From positions 62,001 through 126,000 of the forward strand of contig CAJTPZ010000001.1 of the NCBI GenBank assembly GCA_910578395.1: DNA of 64,000 nt, given 5' to 3'. Below the pieces are notes generated by a model, which was not told the DNA's origin, did no database searches, and was given only the letters and a program-made list of their open reading frames with translations. The DNA is from an uncultured Muribaculaceae bacterium. GTDB lineage: Bacteria; Bacteroidota; Bacteroidia; Bacteroidales; Muribaculaceae. Made by a program: the position numbers and the translations under genes. Below are positions 29,683 through 38,753 of this stretch, in pieces; position 1 is the stretch's first letter; the number at the start of each line of letters is the position of its first letter.

Positions 29683-32079
29683 TCAGAACTGGACACGCGC
29701 TGCAATGCGTACTCCTCGAATGGAATGTCTGTGGCGATAATTGAGACGCCACACATAATCAACCCTGAATAACCGCAATATATTATCAAGCCCGACGCTC
29801 GCCTCAAAATAAGGGCAAGACATTTTCCGCACCTCCACCCTATCGGGAAAACGGAAAAGCGACTCATTAAACTCAGGGTTATTTCTACCGGACAGTGTTC
29901 CCCACCACCCTTTTATACCTATGACCTCACGGAGCCGCAGCCGGTTGATGAGCGGTATGCGGTTAAGCAATGCTCCGTTGGCCCGATAATAAAAATCTAT
30001 CTGACCATAGGTGTCACCAACGAACTCCATTGGATTGACAAGCGCGAATGTTTCCGGCTGAATGACATACGACAGATTTGCCGATGGCATGGCAAGTTCA
30101 GGATAAGGCACGGTATTCCAGATGTGTCCTCCTTTGGCAAGAAGATCTATAAAGCCGAAAGCCGATAACCAAAAACGCTTACGCACTCCAAACTCAGTGC
30201 TGTTAAGCATCCGGTTTACACCCCACATACGCGACACACCGCTACGTTGGGTGAGAAACATCTCAAAATTATCGAGGTTTATAGGAATGCGATGACGCCG
30301 CGATTCATAAAATTTTTCTCCAGGCGCCCATCGCACAGTCGCTTCGACAGCACCAAGCCAATAATGCGAGGCAGTGCGTCCGGCCCCATCTACAAACCCG
30401 ATATAAGGAGAACTCTCTTTCCTTGCCAGTGAGCCACTGACCTCAAATGAAAGGTGATCGCGGCGCTCAAAAGTAAATTTTGCAGAGCCTCTGCGCTCAT
30501 AAAGTATCATACAGTTCGGAGCGCGGCTGAATGACATAAACATATTATCGTCCTCTGTATATAGGAGTGTACGGCTTATATAACTCACATCATCGAGATA
30601 TTCCAGCCTCAGCGATTTGACAGGAAACTCTGTAGCAAACTTGGTTTTGTCGATCAATGAATACTCTATCCATCCATTGTATTTCATGCGACGGTCTTTA
30701 GTGCCATAAGCCACATAACCGCCGGCAAACCATCTTTTGCTGAACGCCGGCATCGTCATGCCTCCCACTTTCAGACGCATCCCCTCAAGATCATTGTAAG
30801 AGAAAAACGTGTAGACCGGTCCAAAGTCAAACTTCGACGCTCCGGCACGCGACGACGTAGCGACATAACCTGACGAAAGAATCCTCAATGCCTTCTCTCC
30901 ATACTTATAAAGCGGAACAGCGCGCAATCGTGCCATAAGCTGCGAAACATGCATTTCCGCACTTTCCATCTCCGGCTCTCTGAACTGCGCCCAATAAACA
31001 GAATCTCCTGCTATTTTATCAGCTTCCGGCAAAGTAATGGTCTCACCCTCGGCATCGGCCATTATATCACGAAACTCCTGTAACGGCTCATCAAAACTGT
31101 GATCGCTGAAACGTGTGAGCCTACGCGCATAAATTCCCGGAAGCGACGGTATAAGCTTCAGCTCGGCCCTGAAATCGTCGAGAGTTTTCAGTCTTGATCC
31201 GTCGGGAGCACGGTCAAACTCCAGTTCGACATCAAACCGTTCTACAAAATTCAGGTTTATGTTGGCCGGAACACCCATCCTGACTTTTCGGACAAACATA
31301 GTGGAGTCACCCTCTGCGACATATAAACGCCCATGAAACCCAAATGTAGTGTTCACCATAGGCGTAAAACCAAGTTCTATCCATTGCTCCGACCCATCTG
31401 GCGAATCAATTGTATCAGTAAGATAAAACCTATAGAAATCAGGTGCTAGCTTACCTACAGGACTTACAAACCGGTTCTGAAACAACGTGATATCATTCTG
31501 AAAAATATCTATATCACGCATCACATCCTCAAGATACATCTCAGTGCCCGCCTGATCGACAAACTCATCGATACCACGACGATATACAGCATCTACAATT
31601 TCACGACGCCGGCCTTCTTCATAAAACACTCTTGAAGACTTCTCCTTCACCGATACAGGAAGCATTACCGTATCGGACAACGGGGAGGCAACAACATGCT
31701 CTTTGAGGAATTTCCACCTACTTCCTTCCCCGGCAAATCCAACTGTGTCAAACGGGCATATAGCAAGCGAGACACGGCCATAACGCCTATAGCCATAATA
31801 CCGGTTTCTAAGCGGATCACTGTCTCCTGAGTGCCGGCGGAGGCGATTTACAAAATCCACTGCCGGATTATTTTTCTTGCTATATTTCTCCCGTTTCGGC
31901 TTTATTACAATTTCATCAAGCTCCACTCCATTACTCAGAGTATCGCAATTGTCCTGAGCATAAACGCCGCATGTGCAGGCGGCACACAAAAGCAAAAACA
32001 AGCCCTGCCGGACCAGCATCAGCAATATGCGATGCAGCCCGACAGGGACAGATATATTATTGGATATATTTAATTTCAC
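29683..32079 (-). CDS. DUF5686 family outer-membrane protein
   Basis: A 798-residue exported protein (signal peptide about 15-42). The segment ELDEIVIKPKREKYSKKNNPA is the hallmark of the DUF5686 family (given here in part as KPKREKYSKKNNPA), whose members end in a beta barrel; the C-terminus RVQF ends in a Phe as outer-membrane proteins do. Most family members begin with a carboxypeptidase D regulatory-like domain; here the mature protein starts almost directly at the ELDE segment, so that module is missing. It overlaps the GH109 gene end by 4 bases, suggesting coupled translation. Role unknown. Confidence 0.85.
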   Translation of the reverse strand: MKLNISNNISVPVGLHRILLMLVRQGLFLLLCAACTCGVYAQDNCDTLSNGVELDEIVIKPKREKYSKKNNPAVDFVNRLRRHSGDSDPLRNRYYGYRRYGRVSLAICPFDTVGFAGEGSRWKFLKEHVVASPLSDTVMLPVSVKEKSSRVFYEEGRRREIVDAVYRRGIDEFVDQAGTEMYLEDVMRDIDIFQNDITLFQNRFVSPVGKLAPDFYRFYLTDTIDSPDGSEQWIELGFTPMVNTTFGFHGRLYVAEGDSTMFVRKVRMGVPANINLNFVERFDVELEFDRAPDGSRLKTLDDFRAELKLIPSLPGIYARRLTRFSDHSFDEPLQEFRDIMADAEGETITLPEADKIAGDSVYWAQFREPEMESAEMHVSQLMARLRAVPLYKYGEKALRILSSGYVATSSRAGASKFDFGPVYTFFSYNDLEGMRLKVGGMTMPAFSKRWFAGGYVAYGTKDRRMKYNGWIEYSLIDKTKFATEFPVKSLRLEYLDDVSYISRTLLYTEDDNMFMSFSRAPNCMILYERRGSAKFTFERRDHLSFEVSGSLARKESSPYIGFVDGAGRTASHYWLGAVEATVRWAPGEKFYESRRHRIPINLDNFEMFLTQRSGVSRMWGVNRMLNSTEFGVRKRFWLSAFGFIDLLAKGGHIWNTVPYPELAMPSANLSYVIQPETFALVNPMEFVGDTYGQIDFYYRANGALLNRIPLINRLRLREVIGIKGWWGTLSGRNNPEFNESLFRFPDRVEVRKMSCPYFEASVGLDNILRLFRVDYVWRLNYRHRHSIRGVRIAARVQF

Positions 32080-33476
32080 TCAGCCTTGTCAGCGTAAGCG
32101 TGACGATAGCCTTTAACCTTGTTTGAGGCACCACGGGTGAAATCAGGCACCTCTACTGGAGCTGATCCATTCTCAATGGAGAGCTCGCCAAGAGGAGCAA
32201 GACAGCACCATTCAGCCATGTCGTAAACGTCGATATCGAGAGGCAGGCCGTGATTCAGACAGTAAATAAGACGGTAGTCCATCACGAAGTCCATGCCGCC
32301 GTGGCCACCGACCTGTTTGGCCTTTTCACCGATCTCCTTAAGTATCGGATGTTTGTACTTCTCCATCAGAGCCTGATACTGCTCTTCGGGAAGGAACGAG
32401 TGACTCGACAGATTCTCATGGTCGGGCACCTCCGAAGCGATAACTTCGGTATCAAGCACAATACCGCTCTTCATGTATTTATTGGCAAACCCCTTTGTTC
32501 CGGTGATCTGGTACATGCGCGAGTAGGGACGAGGAGTCACTACATTGTGCTGAATGTTGAGAGTCTTGCCGTTGGCAGTCTTGAGGATGGTCATGGTGTG
32601 GTCGCCATTCTTCCAAGGTTCAGGACGCTTGCCGGTTGTCTTCTCGACAAAATCAGGGCCACTTACCGATTTGGTGTCCATAGCCACAAGAGTAGTAAGC
32701 ATGTCGCCGCGATGAAGATCGAGAAGCTGCGCTGCCGGACCGACACCATGAGTGGCATAGATGTCTCCTGCGTGTTCTTCGTTGAACTTCATGCGCCAGT
32801 TATCCCAATAGTAGGGCCAATATTCCGCAAGATTATGGATATAACTGCCTTCGGCGTGCAGAACCTCACCGAAAAGCCCCTGCTGGGCCATATTGAGGGC
32901 AGTAAGTTCAAAATCGTCGTAGCAGCAGTTCTCGAGCATCATCATGTGCTTGCGGGTACGCTCCGAGGTATTGATGAGAGCCCATATATCCTCCATCGAG
33001 TGAGCGGCCGGAACCTCACATGCAACATGCTTGCCGTTTTCCATCGCTGCCAACGACACAGGCACATGATGTTTCCAGTCGGTAACCACATATATAAGAT
33101 CAATATCAGGATCTTTTACCATCTCGATATATGCAGTGTCGGATCCCCAGAATTCCTTGGCCGGCGCAGCACCGTTTTTCGCCAGTATAGCCTGAGACTT
33201 CGCCACACGCGACGAATCAATGTCACAAAGGGCTACGACTTTGGCTGTAGGAATATTTGCCATACGCTCTACGGCCCCAGGACCACGCATACCGAGACCC
33301 ACAATGCCGACTCTTACCGTGTCGATAGGCTCAGCGGCGAATGCGACCATATCTTCCTGGCCGGCAGGACGCTCAGGAACATCGGTCTTTATCACCAGAG
33401 ACTGCTCCTGAGGAGCTCCCGCACAACTTGCAAGCAAAGCCAATGCCATTGCAGGGAGTAATGAAGCTTTAAACAT
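32076..33476 (-). CDS. GH109 alpha-N-acetylgalactosaminidase-like lipoprotein
   Basis: A 466-residue Gfo/Idh/MocA-fold protein of the GH109 branch, which removes alpha-linked GalNAc by an NAD+-dependent redox mechanism. Visible: the dinucleotide motif GLGMRGPG (60-67), WKHHVPVSLAAMENGKHVA, NTSERTRKHMMMLENCCYDD, and the family marker GGHGGMDFVMDYR followed by DVYDMAEWCCLAPLGELS. The N-terminus is a lipoprotein signal (LLASC, Cys18), not a Tat signal. It would act on mucin or blood-group A-type glycans. It is divergent from a NahK-like kinase gene with overlapping promoters, which supports GalNAc use. DUF5686 follows with 4 bases overlap. Confidence 0.9.
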   Translation of the reverse strand: MFKASLLPAMALALLASCAGAPQEQSLVIKTDVPERPAGQEDMVAFAAEPIDTVRVGIVGLGMRGPGAVERMANIPTAKVVALCDIDSSRVAKSQAILAKNGAAPAKEFWGSDTAYIEMVKDPDIDLIYVVTDWKHHVPVSLAAMENGKHVACEVPAAHSMEDIWALINTSERTRKHMMMLENCCYDDFELTALNMAQQGLFGEVLHAEGSYIHNLAEYWPYYWDNWRMKFNEEHAGDIYATHGVGPAAQLLDLHRGDMLTTLVAMDTKSVSGPDFVEKTTGKRPEPWKNGDHTMTILKTANGKTLNIQHNVVTPRPYSRMYQITGTKGFANKYMKSGIVLDTEVIASEVPDHENLSSHSFLPEEQYQALMEKYKHPILKEIGEKAKQVGGHGGMDFVMDYRLIYCLNHGLPLDIDVYDMAEWCCLAPLGELSIENGSAPVEVPDFTRGASNKVKGYRHAYADKAE

Positions 33477-33542
33477 TTCTTTGTATATTAGCGGTTTATA
33501 ATTTTATGGTTTTATTGATCAGATTGACAACCAATATTTTTT

Positions 33543-33570
33543 CAAATATAGTGCAATTTCTATAAATTTG
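33543..33570. promoter_or_regulatory. Overlapping divergent promoters of GH109 and the kinase gene
   Basis: TATATTTG on the minus strand (33543-33550) and TAAATTTG on the plus strand (33563-33570) are only 12 bases apart and face away from each other's genes, so the -33 region of each lies over the -7 region of the other. Confidence 0.6.
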
Positions 33571-33578
33571 TAGTCAAC

Positions 33579-34673
33579 ATGAAAAAATTATTGTCTATAG
33601 TCAGGGAATTCCTCCCGTCGTTGCCCGACGCGCAGGTGCGTCCGCTCGGCAACGGTCTTATCAACACCACCTATGCAGTGGCAGTCGACGGAGAGCCAAA
33701 ATATGTGCTCCAGAGTATTAACACAGCCATCTTTCCGGATGTAGACGGACTGCAGAATAATATTCAGGCAGTCACATCACATCTAAGAGACAAACTTGAA
33801 AAAGCGGGAGAAACCGACATAGACCGTAAAGTACTGCACTTCCTGCCTCTTGGCGGGGAAAACGGAAACAAGACCTATTACACCGATACTGAAGATGGAA
33901 AGGTGTGGCGTCTAATGCGCTTTATACCCAGCTCAAAGACTCTGTCGGAAGTCACTCCTGAAACAGCAAGACAGGCAGGCAAAGCTTTCGGACGCTTTCA
34001 GAGCGATCTTGCCGACAATACCACACAGCTTGTCGAAATTATCCCCGGATTCCATGACATGGAGTTCCGTCTTCGCCAGCTCAAAGACGCTGTAAAAGCC
34101 GACCCACAAGGGCGTGTCGAAGGTGTTGCCGACATACTTTCGGAAATAGACCGATATGCCGATACAATGACCGAAGCCGACAGGTTGCGCCGTGAAGGAA
34201 AAATGCCTACACGCATCTGCCACTGCGACACCAAAGTCAACAATATGCTTTATGATGCCGTAACAGGAGATGTTCTCTGTGTCATCGACCTCGACACGGT
34301 AATGCCTTCCATGGTGTTTTCTGACTATGGAGACTTCCTGCGCACCGCAGCCTGCTCTACACCTGAGGATGAGCCGGAAGTAGACAAGATCAGCTTCCGC
34401 AACGACATCTTTGAGGCATTCACTCAGGGTTATCTCAGCTCGGCCAACTCATTCCTGACCAAAGAGGAGAAAGACTGGCTGCCGTTTGCCGTAGCACTTT
34501 TCCCTTACATGCAGGCCGTGCGTTTCCTCACCGACTGGATAAACGGCGACACTTACTACAAAATCGCATATCCGACACATAATCTGGTGCGCACAAAAGC
34601 CCAGATGCGACTTTTTGAGAAAGTCATGGAACAGATGCCGGAGCTAAAAAAATATGTCGCGTCACTCTGCTGA
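33579..34673 (+). CDS. N-acetylhexosamine 1-kinase-like phosphotransferase
   Basis: A 364-residue aminoglycoside-phosphotransferase-fold kinase. The nucleotide pocket begins with PLGNGLINTTYAV; the catalytic loop is ICHCDTKVNN with Asp217, and the metal site is VIDLDTVMPS. These match NahK (LnpB) of bifidobacteria, which makes GalNAc- or GlcNAc-1-phosphate from the free sugar. The divergent GH109 gene, predicted to free GalNAc, supports this substrate. It is cytoplasmic. prfA starts 17 bases downstream, so the kinase and release factor genes may be co-transcribed. Homoserine or choline kinase-like activity is the less likely alternative. Confidence 0.82.
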   Translation: MKKLLSIVREFLPSLPDAQVRPLGNGLINTTYAVAVDGEPKYVLQSINTAIFPDVDGLQNNIQAVTSHLRDKLEKAGETDIDRKVLHFLPLGGENGNKTYYTDTEDGKVWRLMRFIPSSKTLSEVTPETARQAGKAFGRFQSDLADNTTQLVEIIPGFHDMEFRLRQLKDAVKADPQGRVEGVADILSEIDRYADTMTEADRLRREGKMPTRICHCDTKVNNMLYDAVTGDVLCVIDLDTVMPSMVFSDYGDFLRTAACSTPEDEPEVDKISFRNDIFEAFTQGYLSSANSFLTKEEKDWLPFAVALFPYMQAVRFLTDWINGDTYYKIAYPTHNLVRTKAQMRLFEKVMEQMPELKKYVASLC

Positions 34674-34690
34674 GAGACACCATAACAATA

Positions 34691-35800
34691 ATGGATCAGG
34701 ACAACCAGCTACTTCAACGTCTCGACGGCATAGAGGCCCGGTATGAGGAAACAGCGACACTCATCACCGATCCTGATGTGATCGCCGACCAAAGCCGATA
34801 TCGCAAACTCACCAAAGAGTACAAAGATCTCGGAAAAATTGTCGATGCCACACAACGCTATCGTCGCGCGCTTGCCGACATTGCCGAAGCCAGAGAGATA
34901 TTATCTTCATCAGATGCCGATCTGGCAGAAATGGCCCGCGAACAACTTGACCAGGCCCAGCAGACCATCTCTCCTCTCGAAGAGGAAATAAAACTTCTTC
35001 TAATCCCTGGCGATCCGGAAGACTCCAAAAATGCCGTGCTTGAAATACGCGGTGGAACAGGAGGCGACGAAGCCGCGCTATTTGCCGGCGACCTCTACAA
35101 GATGTATGTGCGATATTGCGAATCAAAAGGATGGAAAACATCGGTCACCTCATTTACCGAAGGTGCCGCGGGCGGTTTCAAGGAAATAGTAGTGGCAGTC
35201 TCCGGCGATGGCGTATACGGCATACTTAAATATGAAAGCGGAGTGCACCGGGTGCAACGTGTGCCGGCAACCGAAACCCAAGGCCGCATTCACACATCGG
35301 CCGCAACAGTAGCCGTGCTTCCGGAGGCCGACGAGTTTGACGTACACATCAATGAGGGAGAGATAAAATGGGATACTTTCAGATCAGGCGGTGCCGGTGG
35401 CCAGAATGTCAATAAAGTAGAATCGGGCGTCAGACTACGGTATATCTGGAAAAATCCAGTGACAGGCCAAAGCGAGGAGATACTCATAGAGTGTACCGAA
35501 ACACGCGACCAACCTAAAAACAAAGAGCGTGCTCTGTCGCGTCTGCGCACTTTCATATACGACCGCGAGCATCAGAAATATATCGATGACATAGCTTCTC
35601 GACGCAAAACACTTGTGTCGACCGGTGACCGCTCTGCAAAAATACGCACCTACAACTTCCCTCAGGGACGTGTGACCGACCACCGTATCAACTATACGAT
35701 GTATAATCTTCAGGCTTTTATCGGCGGTGATATCCAGGAATGCATCGACCGGCTCACTGTAGCGGAGAATGCCGAAAAGCTAAAAGCGGCAGAACTGTAA
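34691..35800 (+). CDS. prfA: Peptide chain release factor 1
   Basis: A 369-residue class I release factor for UAG and UAA. The stop-recognition tripeptide is Pro192-Ala193-Thr194 (VPATETQG) and the GGQ motif is Gly236-Gln238. RF1 is distinguished from the RF2 gene at 7252 by the PAT loop. Length is typical. It follows the sugar kinase by 17 bases, and pyrF follows 30 bases later; the HemK/PrmC methyltransferase often next to prfA is not here. Confidence 0.96.
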   Translation: MDQDNQLLQRLDGIEARYEETATLITDPDVIADQSRYRKLTKEYKDLGKIVDATQRYRRALADIAEAREILSSSDADLAEMAREQLDQAQQTISPLEEEIKLLLIPGDPEDSKNAVLEIRGGTGGDEAALFAGDLYKMYVRYCESKGWKTSVTSFTEGAAGGFKEIVVAVSGDGVYGILKYESGVHRVQRVPATETQGRIHTSAATVAVLPEADEFDVHINEGEIKWDTFRSGGAGGQNVNKVESGVRLRYIWKNPVTGQSEEILIECTETRDQPKNKERALSRLRTFIYDREHQKYIDDIASRRKTLVSTGDRSAKIRTYNFPQGRVTDHRINYTMYNLQAFIGGDIQECIDRLTVAENAEKLKAAEL

Positions 35801-35830
35801 CAATTAATTCATCACAAACAATATCATATC

Positions 35831-36667
35831 ATGACCCGTCAGGAACTCATAGACAACATAAAACGCAAGAAAAGCTATCTTTGCGTGGGTCTCGACACCG
35901 ACCTCAACAAAATCCCCAAACACATATTCGAGGAAGCGCCCGATGATCCAGTCTTTGCTTTCAACAAAGCCATCATCGATGCCACTGCACCTTATTGTGT
36001 AGCTTACAAACCCAACATCGCTTTCTATGAAACACTCGGTTATCAGGGCTGGATCGCACTTGAAAAAACAATACGCTATATACGCGCCACATATCCCGAC
36101 CAGTTTATCATAGCCGATGCAAAGCGTGGCGACATAGGCAACACCGCACGCATGTATGCCCGTGCGTTTTTCGACTACATGGATTTAGATGCCCTTACAG
36201 TGGCACCATACATGGGAGAAGACAGCGTGACTCCGTTTATGGAATATCCCGGCAAATGGACAGTGCTTCTTGCTCTCACTTCCAACAAAGGCAGCCATGA
36301 TTTCCAGTTTGTGAGCGACACCGGAGGCAAACGTCTCTTTGAGCACGTGCTTGCCAAAGCACAGGAGTGGGGAAACAAGGACAATCTTATGTTTGTTGCC
36401 GGAGCTACCCAAGGCTCGCTTCTCGCCGATGTACGCAAAATAGCTCCCGACAACTTCCTTCTTGTGCCTGGTGTAGGCGCTCAGGGCGGAAGTCTCGAGG
36501 AAGTAGCCAGATACGCCATGAATGATGACTGCGGCCTGCTTGTAAATTCGTCACGTGGTATCATCTATGCCTCCACAGGCACCGATTTCGACACAGTAGC
36601 CGCCATAGAAGCCCGTAACCTCGCCGAACAGATGGCTGAGACTCTCAAGGCACGCGGCATAATCTGA
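35831..36667 (+). CDS. pyrF: Orotidine 5'-phosphate decarboxylase (type 2)
   Basis: A 278-residue OMP decarboxylase, last step of UMP synthesis. The catalytic [10 protein letters not shown] segment places Asp96, Lys98 and Asp101 in the active site; CVGLDTD begins the barrel. The length and sequence fit the longer type 2 PyrF group. It is cytoplasmic and lies 30 bases after prfA in the same direction. Confidence 0.95.
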   Translation: MTRQELIDNIKRKKSYLCVGLDTDLNKIPKHIFEEAPDDPVFAFNKAIIDATAPYCVAYKPNIAFYETLGYQGWIALEKTIRYIRATYPDQFIIADAKRGDIGNTARMYARAFFDYMDLDALTVAPYMGEDSVTPFMEYPGKWTVLLALTSNKGSHDFQFVSDTGGKRLFEHVLAKAQEWGNKDNLMFVAGATQGSLLADVRKIAPDNFLLVPGVGAQGGSLEEVARYAMNDDCGLLVNSSRGIIYASTGTDFDTVAAIEARNLAEQMAETLKARGII

Positions 36668-36694
36668 ACCCCGGCAGAAAGACAATTGTTTTAA

Positions 36695-36745
36695 TAATTG
36701 AGATGCCAGAGACACATTTTGTCAAGGCATCTCAATTAACGTTTT
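36695..36745 (+). terminator. Hairpin, probable terminator after pyrF
   Basis: A perfect 13-bp stem (36695-36707 with 36726-36738) and an 18-base loop, followed by ACGTTTT. The T tract is short, so a structural or processing element is possible. Confidence 0.5.
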
Positions 36746-36758
36746 CAATGATTGTCTT

Positions 36759-37271
36759 ATGAAAAACAAAACAGGGATTTTCTACGGTTCATCGACCGGC
36801 ACGACCGCCAGAATAGCACGCAAAATAGGAACGCTGCTCAATATACCGGACAATGATATTCACGATGTGGCAAAAACGGCACCAAGCAAAGTCGGTGACT
36901 ATGATGTACTCATCTTCGGTACAAGCACATGGGGTAGCGGAGAAATACAGGATGACTGGCTTGACTTTGCTGACGAAGTGGAGGTTCTTGACCTGAAAGG
37001 GAAAAAGATAGCGTTATTTGGCTGTGGTGACGAAACCATGTCAGACACATTCTGTAACGCAGTAGGCGAACTACGGCACAGGCTTACCGGAACCCATGCT
37101 GAATTCATCGGAGAATACTACTCCGGATCTTATGATTTTGATGAATCGGACGCTACAGACCCCGAGACAGGCAAAATGTATGGTCTTGTGCTCGATGAAA
37201 CCAACCACCCCGAGCTCACCGATGCCCGCCTCCATGCCTGGACTCAACAGATTTCCGACGAGATCGCATAA
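36759..37271 (+). CDS. Long-chain flavodoxin
   Basis: A 170-residue FMN-binding electron carrier. The phosphate loop GSSTGTTARIA is at about 10-20, then TSTWGSGEIQDDW and FGCGDETMSDTFCNA, which hold the isoalloxazine ring. The about 20-residue insertion of long-chain flavodoxins (around 120-140) is present. It can replace ferredoxin in low-potential electron transfer. Upstream is the pyrF hairpin; a terminator follows at 37298. Confidence 0.94.
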   Translation: MKNKTGIFYGSSTGTTARIARKIGTLLNIPDNDIHDVAKTAPSKVGDYDVLIFGTSTWGSGEIQDDWLDFADEVEVLDLKGKKIALFGCGDETMSDTFCNAVGELRHRLTGTHAEFIGEYYSGSYDFDESDATDPETGKMYGLVLDETNHPELTDARLHAWTQQISDEIA

Positions 37272-37297
37272 ATGCATATTCTATATATTGCCATAAT

Positions 37298-37333
37298 ACC
37301 CTGAAAGAACGTGATCTTTCAGGGTTTATTTTG
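37298..37333 (+). terminator. Rho-independent terminator after flavodoxin
   Basis: An 11-bp stem (ACCCTGAAAGA with its complement, 37298-37308 and 37315-37325), 6-base loop, then a T-rich tract. Confidence 0.85.
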
Positions 37334-37409
37334 TATCATGTGACTATGTCTAAAGTTACAGGATGATCGACCGCAGCGCTAAAAAGATTCGGCAAATAAA
37401 AAATTTCGT

Positions 37410-37417
37410 TAAATTTG
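37410..37417 (+). promoter_or_regulatory. -7 element for the TRIC channel gene
   Basis: TAAATTTG, 21 bases before the GTG start; fits the Bacteroidetes -7 consensus. Confidence 0.5.
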
Positions 37418-37438
37418 CACGACTAAAATGAAGCAATT

Positions 37439-38050
37439 GTGCAAGATACACTACTTTTCATTATAGAGGTTATAGGTACATTGGCCTTTGCTGTGAGCGG
37501 TATACGCCTGGCTGCCCGAAAGCATTTCGACTGGTTTGGAGCATACACGATCGGTGTCGTAACCGCTATCGGAGGCGGTACGATCCGAGATATTCTACTA
37601 AATACTTCGCCATTCTGGATGGAGTCATGGATGTATCTTGCCGTCACCGGGTTAGGGTTTATAATCGTACTGATGTTCAAGAGAGTTCTGACTTCAGACT
37701 CACGACTGTTATTTATGTTTGACGCTACCGGTCTGGCTCTCTTTGTCGTAACCGGGCTTCAGAAAAGCCTCTCCTGCGGCTATCCGATGTGGGTAGCTGT
37801 GGTGCTCGGCATGATCACGGGATCGTTCGGAGGAGTGCTTCGTGATGTGCTTATCAACGAGGAGCCGTTGTTCTTCCGTAAAGACATATATGCCACAGCC
37901 TGTATAGGCGGTGGCCTGGCGTACTGGATTGCGGCATTATGTGGATGTGAACAATGGCTTTGTCAGTCAATCTGCGCCGCGATTATCCTTCTGCTCCGCT
38001 GGGGTGCTCTTCGCTATGACTGGCATCTTCCGGAAATGAAAGAAATATAA
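37439..38050 (+). CDS. TRIC-family (UPF0126) cation channel
   Basis: A 203-residue membrane protein made of two repeats of three helices plus a seventh helix. Each repeat carries the glycine/arginine marker, GGGTIRDILLN at about 46-56 and GSFGGVLRDVLIN at about 128-140, which form the pore kinks in bacterial TRIC channels. It is expected to pass K+ or other monovalent cations. The start is GTG at 37439; the preceding in-frame stop is only 15 bases upstream, and the nearby ATG at 37428 is in another frame. Confidence 0.9.
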   Translation: MQDTLLFIIEVIGTLAFAVSGIRLAARKHFDWFGAYTIGVVTAIGGGTIRDILLNTSPFWMESWMYLAVTGLGFIIVLMFKRVLTSDSRLLFMFDATGLALFVVTGLQKSLSCGYPMWVAVVLGMITGSFGGVLRDVLINEEPLFFRKDIYATACIGGGLAYWIAALCGCEQWLCQSICAAIILLLRWGALRYDWHLPEMKEI

Positions 38051-38220
38051 GCCATCCCTACACCGGTACCCAGTGTTGCAATGTGCACATAGGGCGCTTC
38101 GGAATCTGATATCATCTGTCGAATGTATTACGAGCCGTGCCGCTATAGTGTGGCTCGGCCCGTGCCGTATGCGTTAATCTGATACATGTGTTTTCCGGAT
38201 TTTCTTTATCTTGGATAAAA

Positions 38221-38242
38221 ATTTTCAGGGTTAGGGTTAGTT
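38221..38242 (+). promoter_or_regulatory. GGGTTA direct repeats before the ECF sigma operon
   Basis: ATTTTC is followed by AGGGTTAGGGTTAG (38227-38240) and a T run, about 30 bases before the sigma start codon. No TAnnTTTG element lies in this region, so it may be the promoter read by the operon's own sigma factor. Confidence 0.45.
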
Positions 38243-38270
38243 TTTCAAAAGTCAGGTGTCTTTATATTGC

Positions 38271-38753
38271 ATGACTCAAAAATCCGACATAGAAACCGCA
38301 TTCCGCCGCCACTATGCAACCATGTACCGTCTTGCTATAGCGATTGTACATGACCATGAGAGCGCCCGCGACATAGTGCACGATACATTCGAAGCTCTGA
38401 TAAAAGGTGGCATAAATGATGTATCGGTCGGCTATCTGCTCAATGCAGTGAAAAACCGATGTTACAACAGAGTGCGCGAGTTCAACACACATCAGCGTAT
38501 CGAGGAACTGATCAGACTCGAATGTGATGACACAACTGATGACTGGCCTGACGAGCAAACATTTGCAGACATACGAGAGACTGTCGGCAAAGTTCTCACA
38601 GAATCTGCGCAAAAAATTGTCAGGATGCGGTTTTATGAAGGATACTCATGCAAAGAGATTGCCAAAGAATTGTCGATCAGTGAAAACAGCGTGTACAAAT
38701 CATTGCGCAACGCGGTCTTAACAATTAGAAAAAAGCTCTCCTACAATGGATAA
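38271..38753 (+). CDS. ECF sigma factor of a receptor-linked trio
   Basis: A 160-residue ECF sigma factor. Region 2 is about 10-75 (DHESARDIVHDTFEALIKG), region 4 about 100-155 with YEGYSCKEIAKELSISENSVY as the recognition helix area. The ATG at 38271 was chosen over an upstream GTG five codons earlier because MTQKSDIETAF gives the usual start. The anti-sigma gene overlaps its end by 8 bases, and an outer-membrane receptor follows, a cell-surface signalling layout of the FecI/FecR/FecA kind. Sequence differs from the other ECF factor in this window. Confidence 0.93.
   Translation: MTQKSDIETAFRRHYATMYRLAIAIVHDHESARDIVHDTFEALIKGGINDVSVGYLLNAVKNRCYNRVREFNTHQRIEELIRLECDDTTDDWPDEQTFADIRETVGKVLTESAQKIVRMRFYEGYSCKEIAKELSISENSVYKSLRNAVLTIRKKLSYNG

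Noticed and set aside
32250-33461. A 403-codon open frame on the plus strand
   Set aside because: It is antisense to the GH109 gene over its whole length; its protein is rich in His, Arg and Cys with no family pattern, while the other strand carries clear GH109 motifs.
38227-38240. AGGGTTAGGGTTAG as a telomere-like or recombination repeat
   Set aside because: Only two units occur and the place, just before an ECF sigma gene without the usual -7 box, fits a promoter element better.
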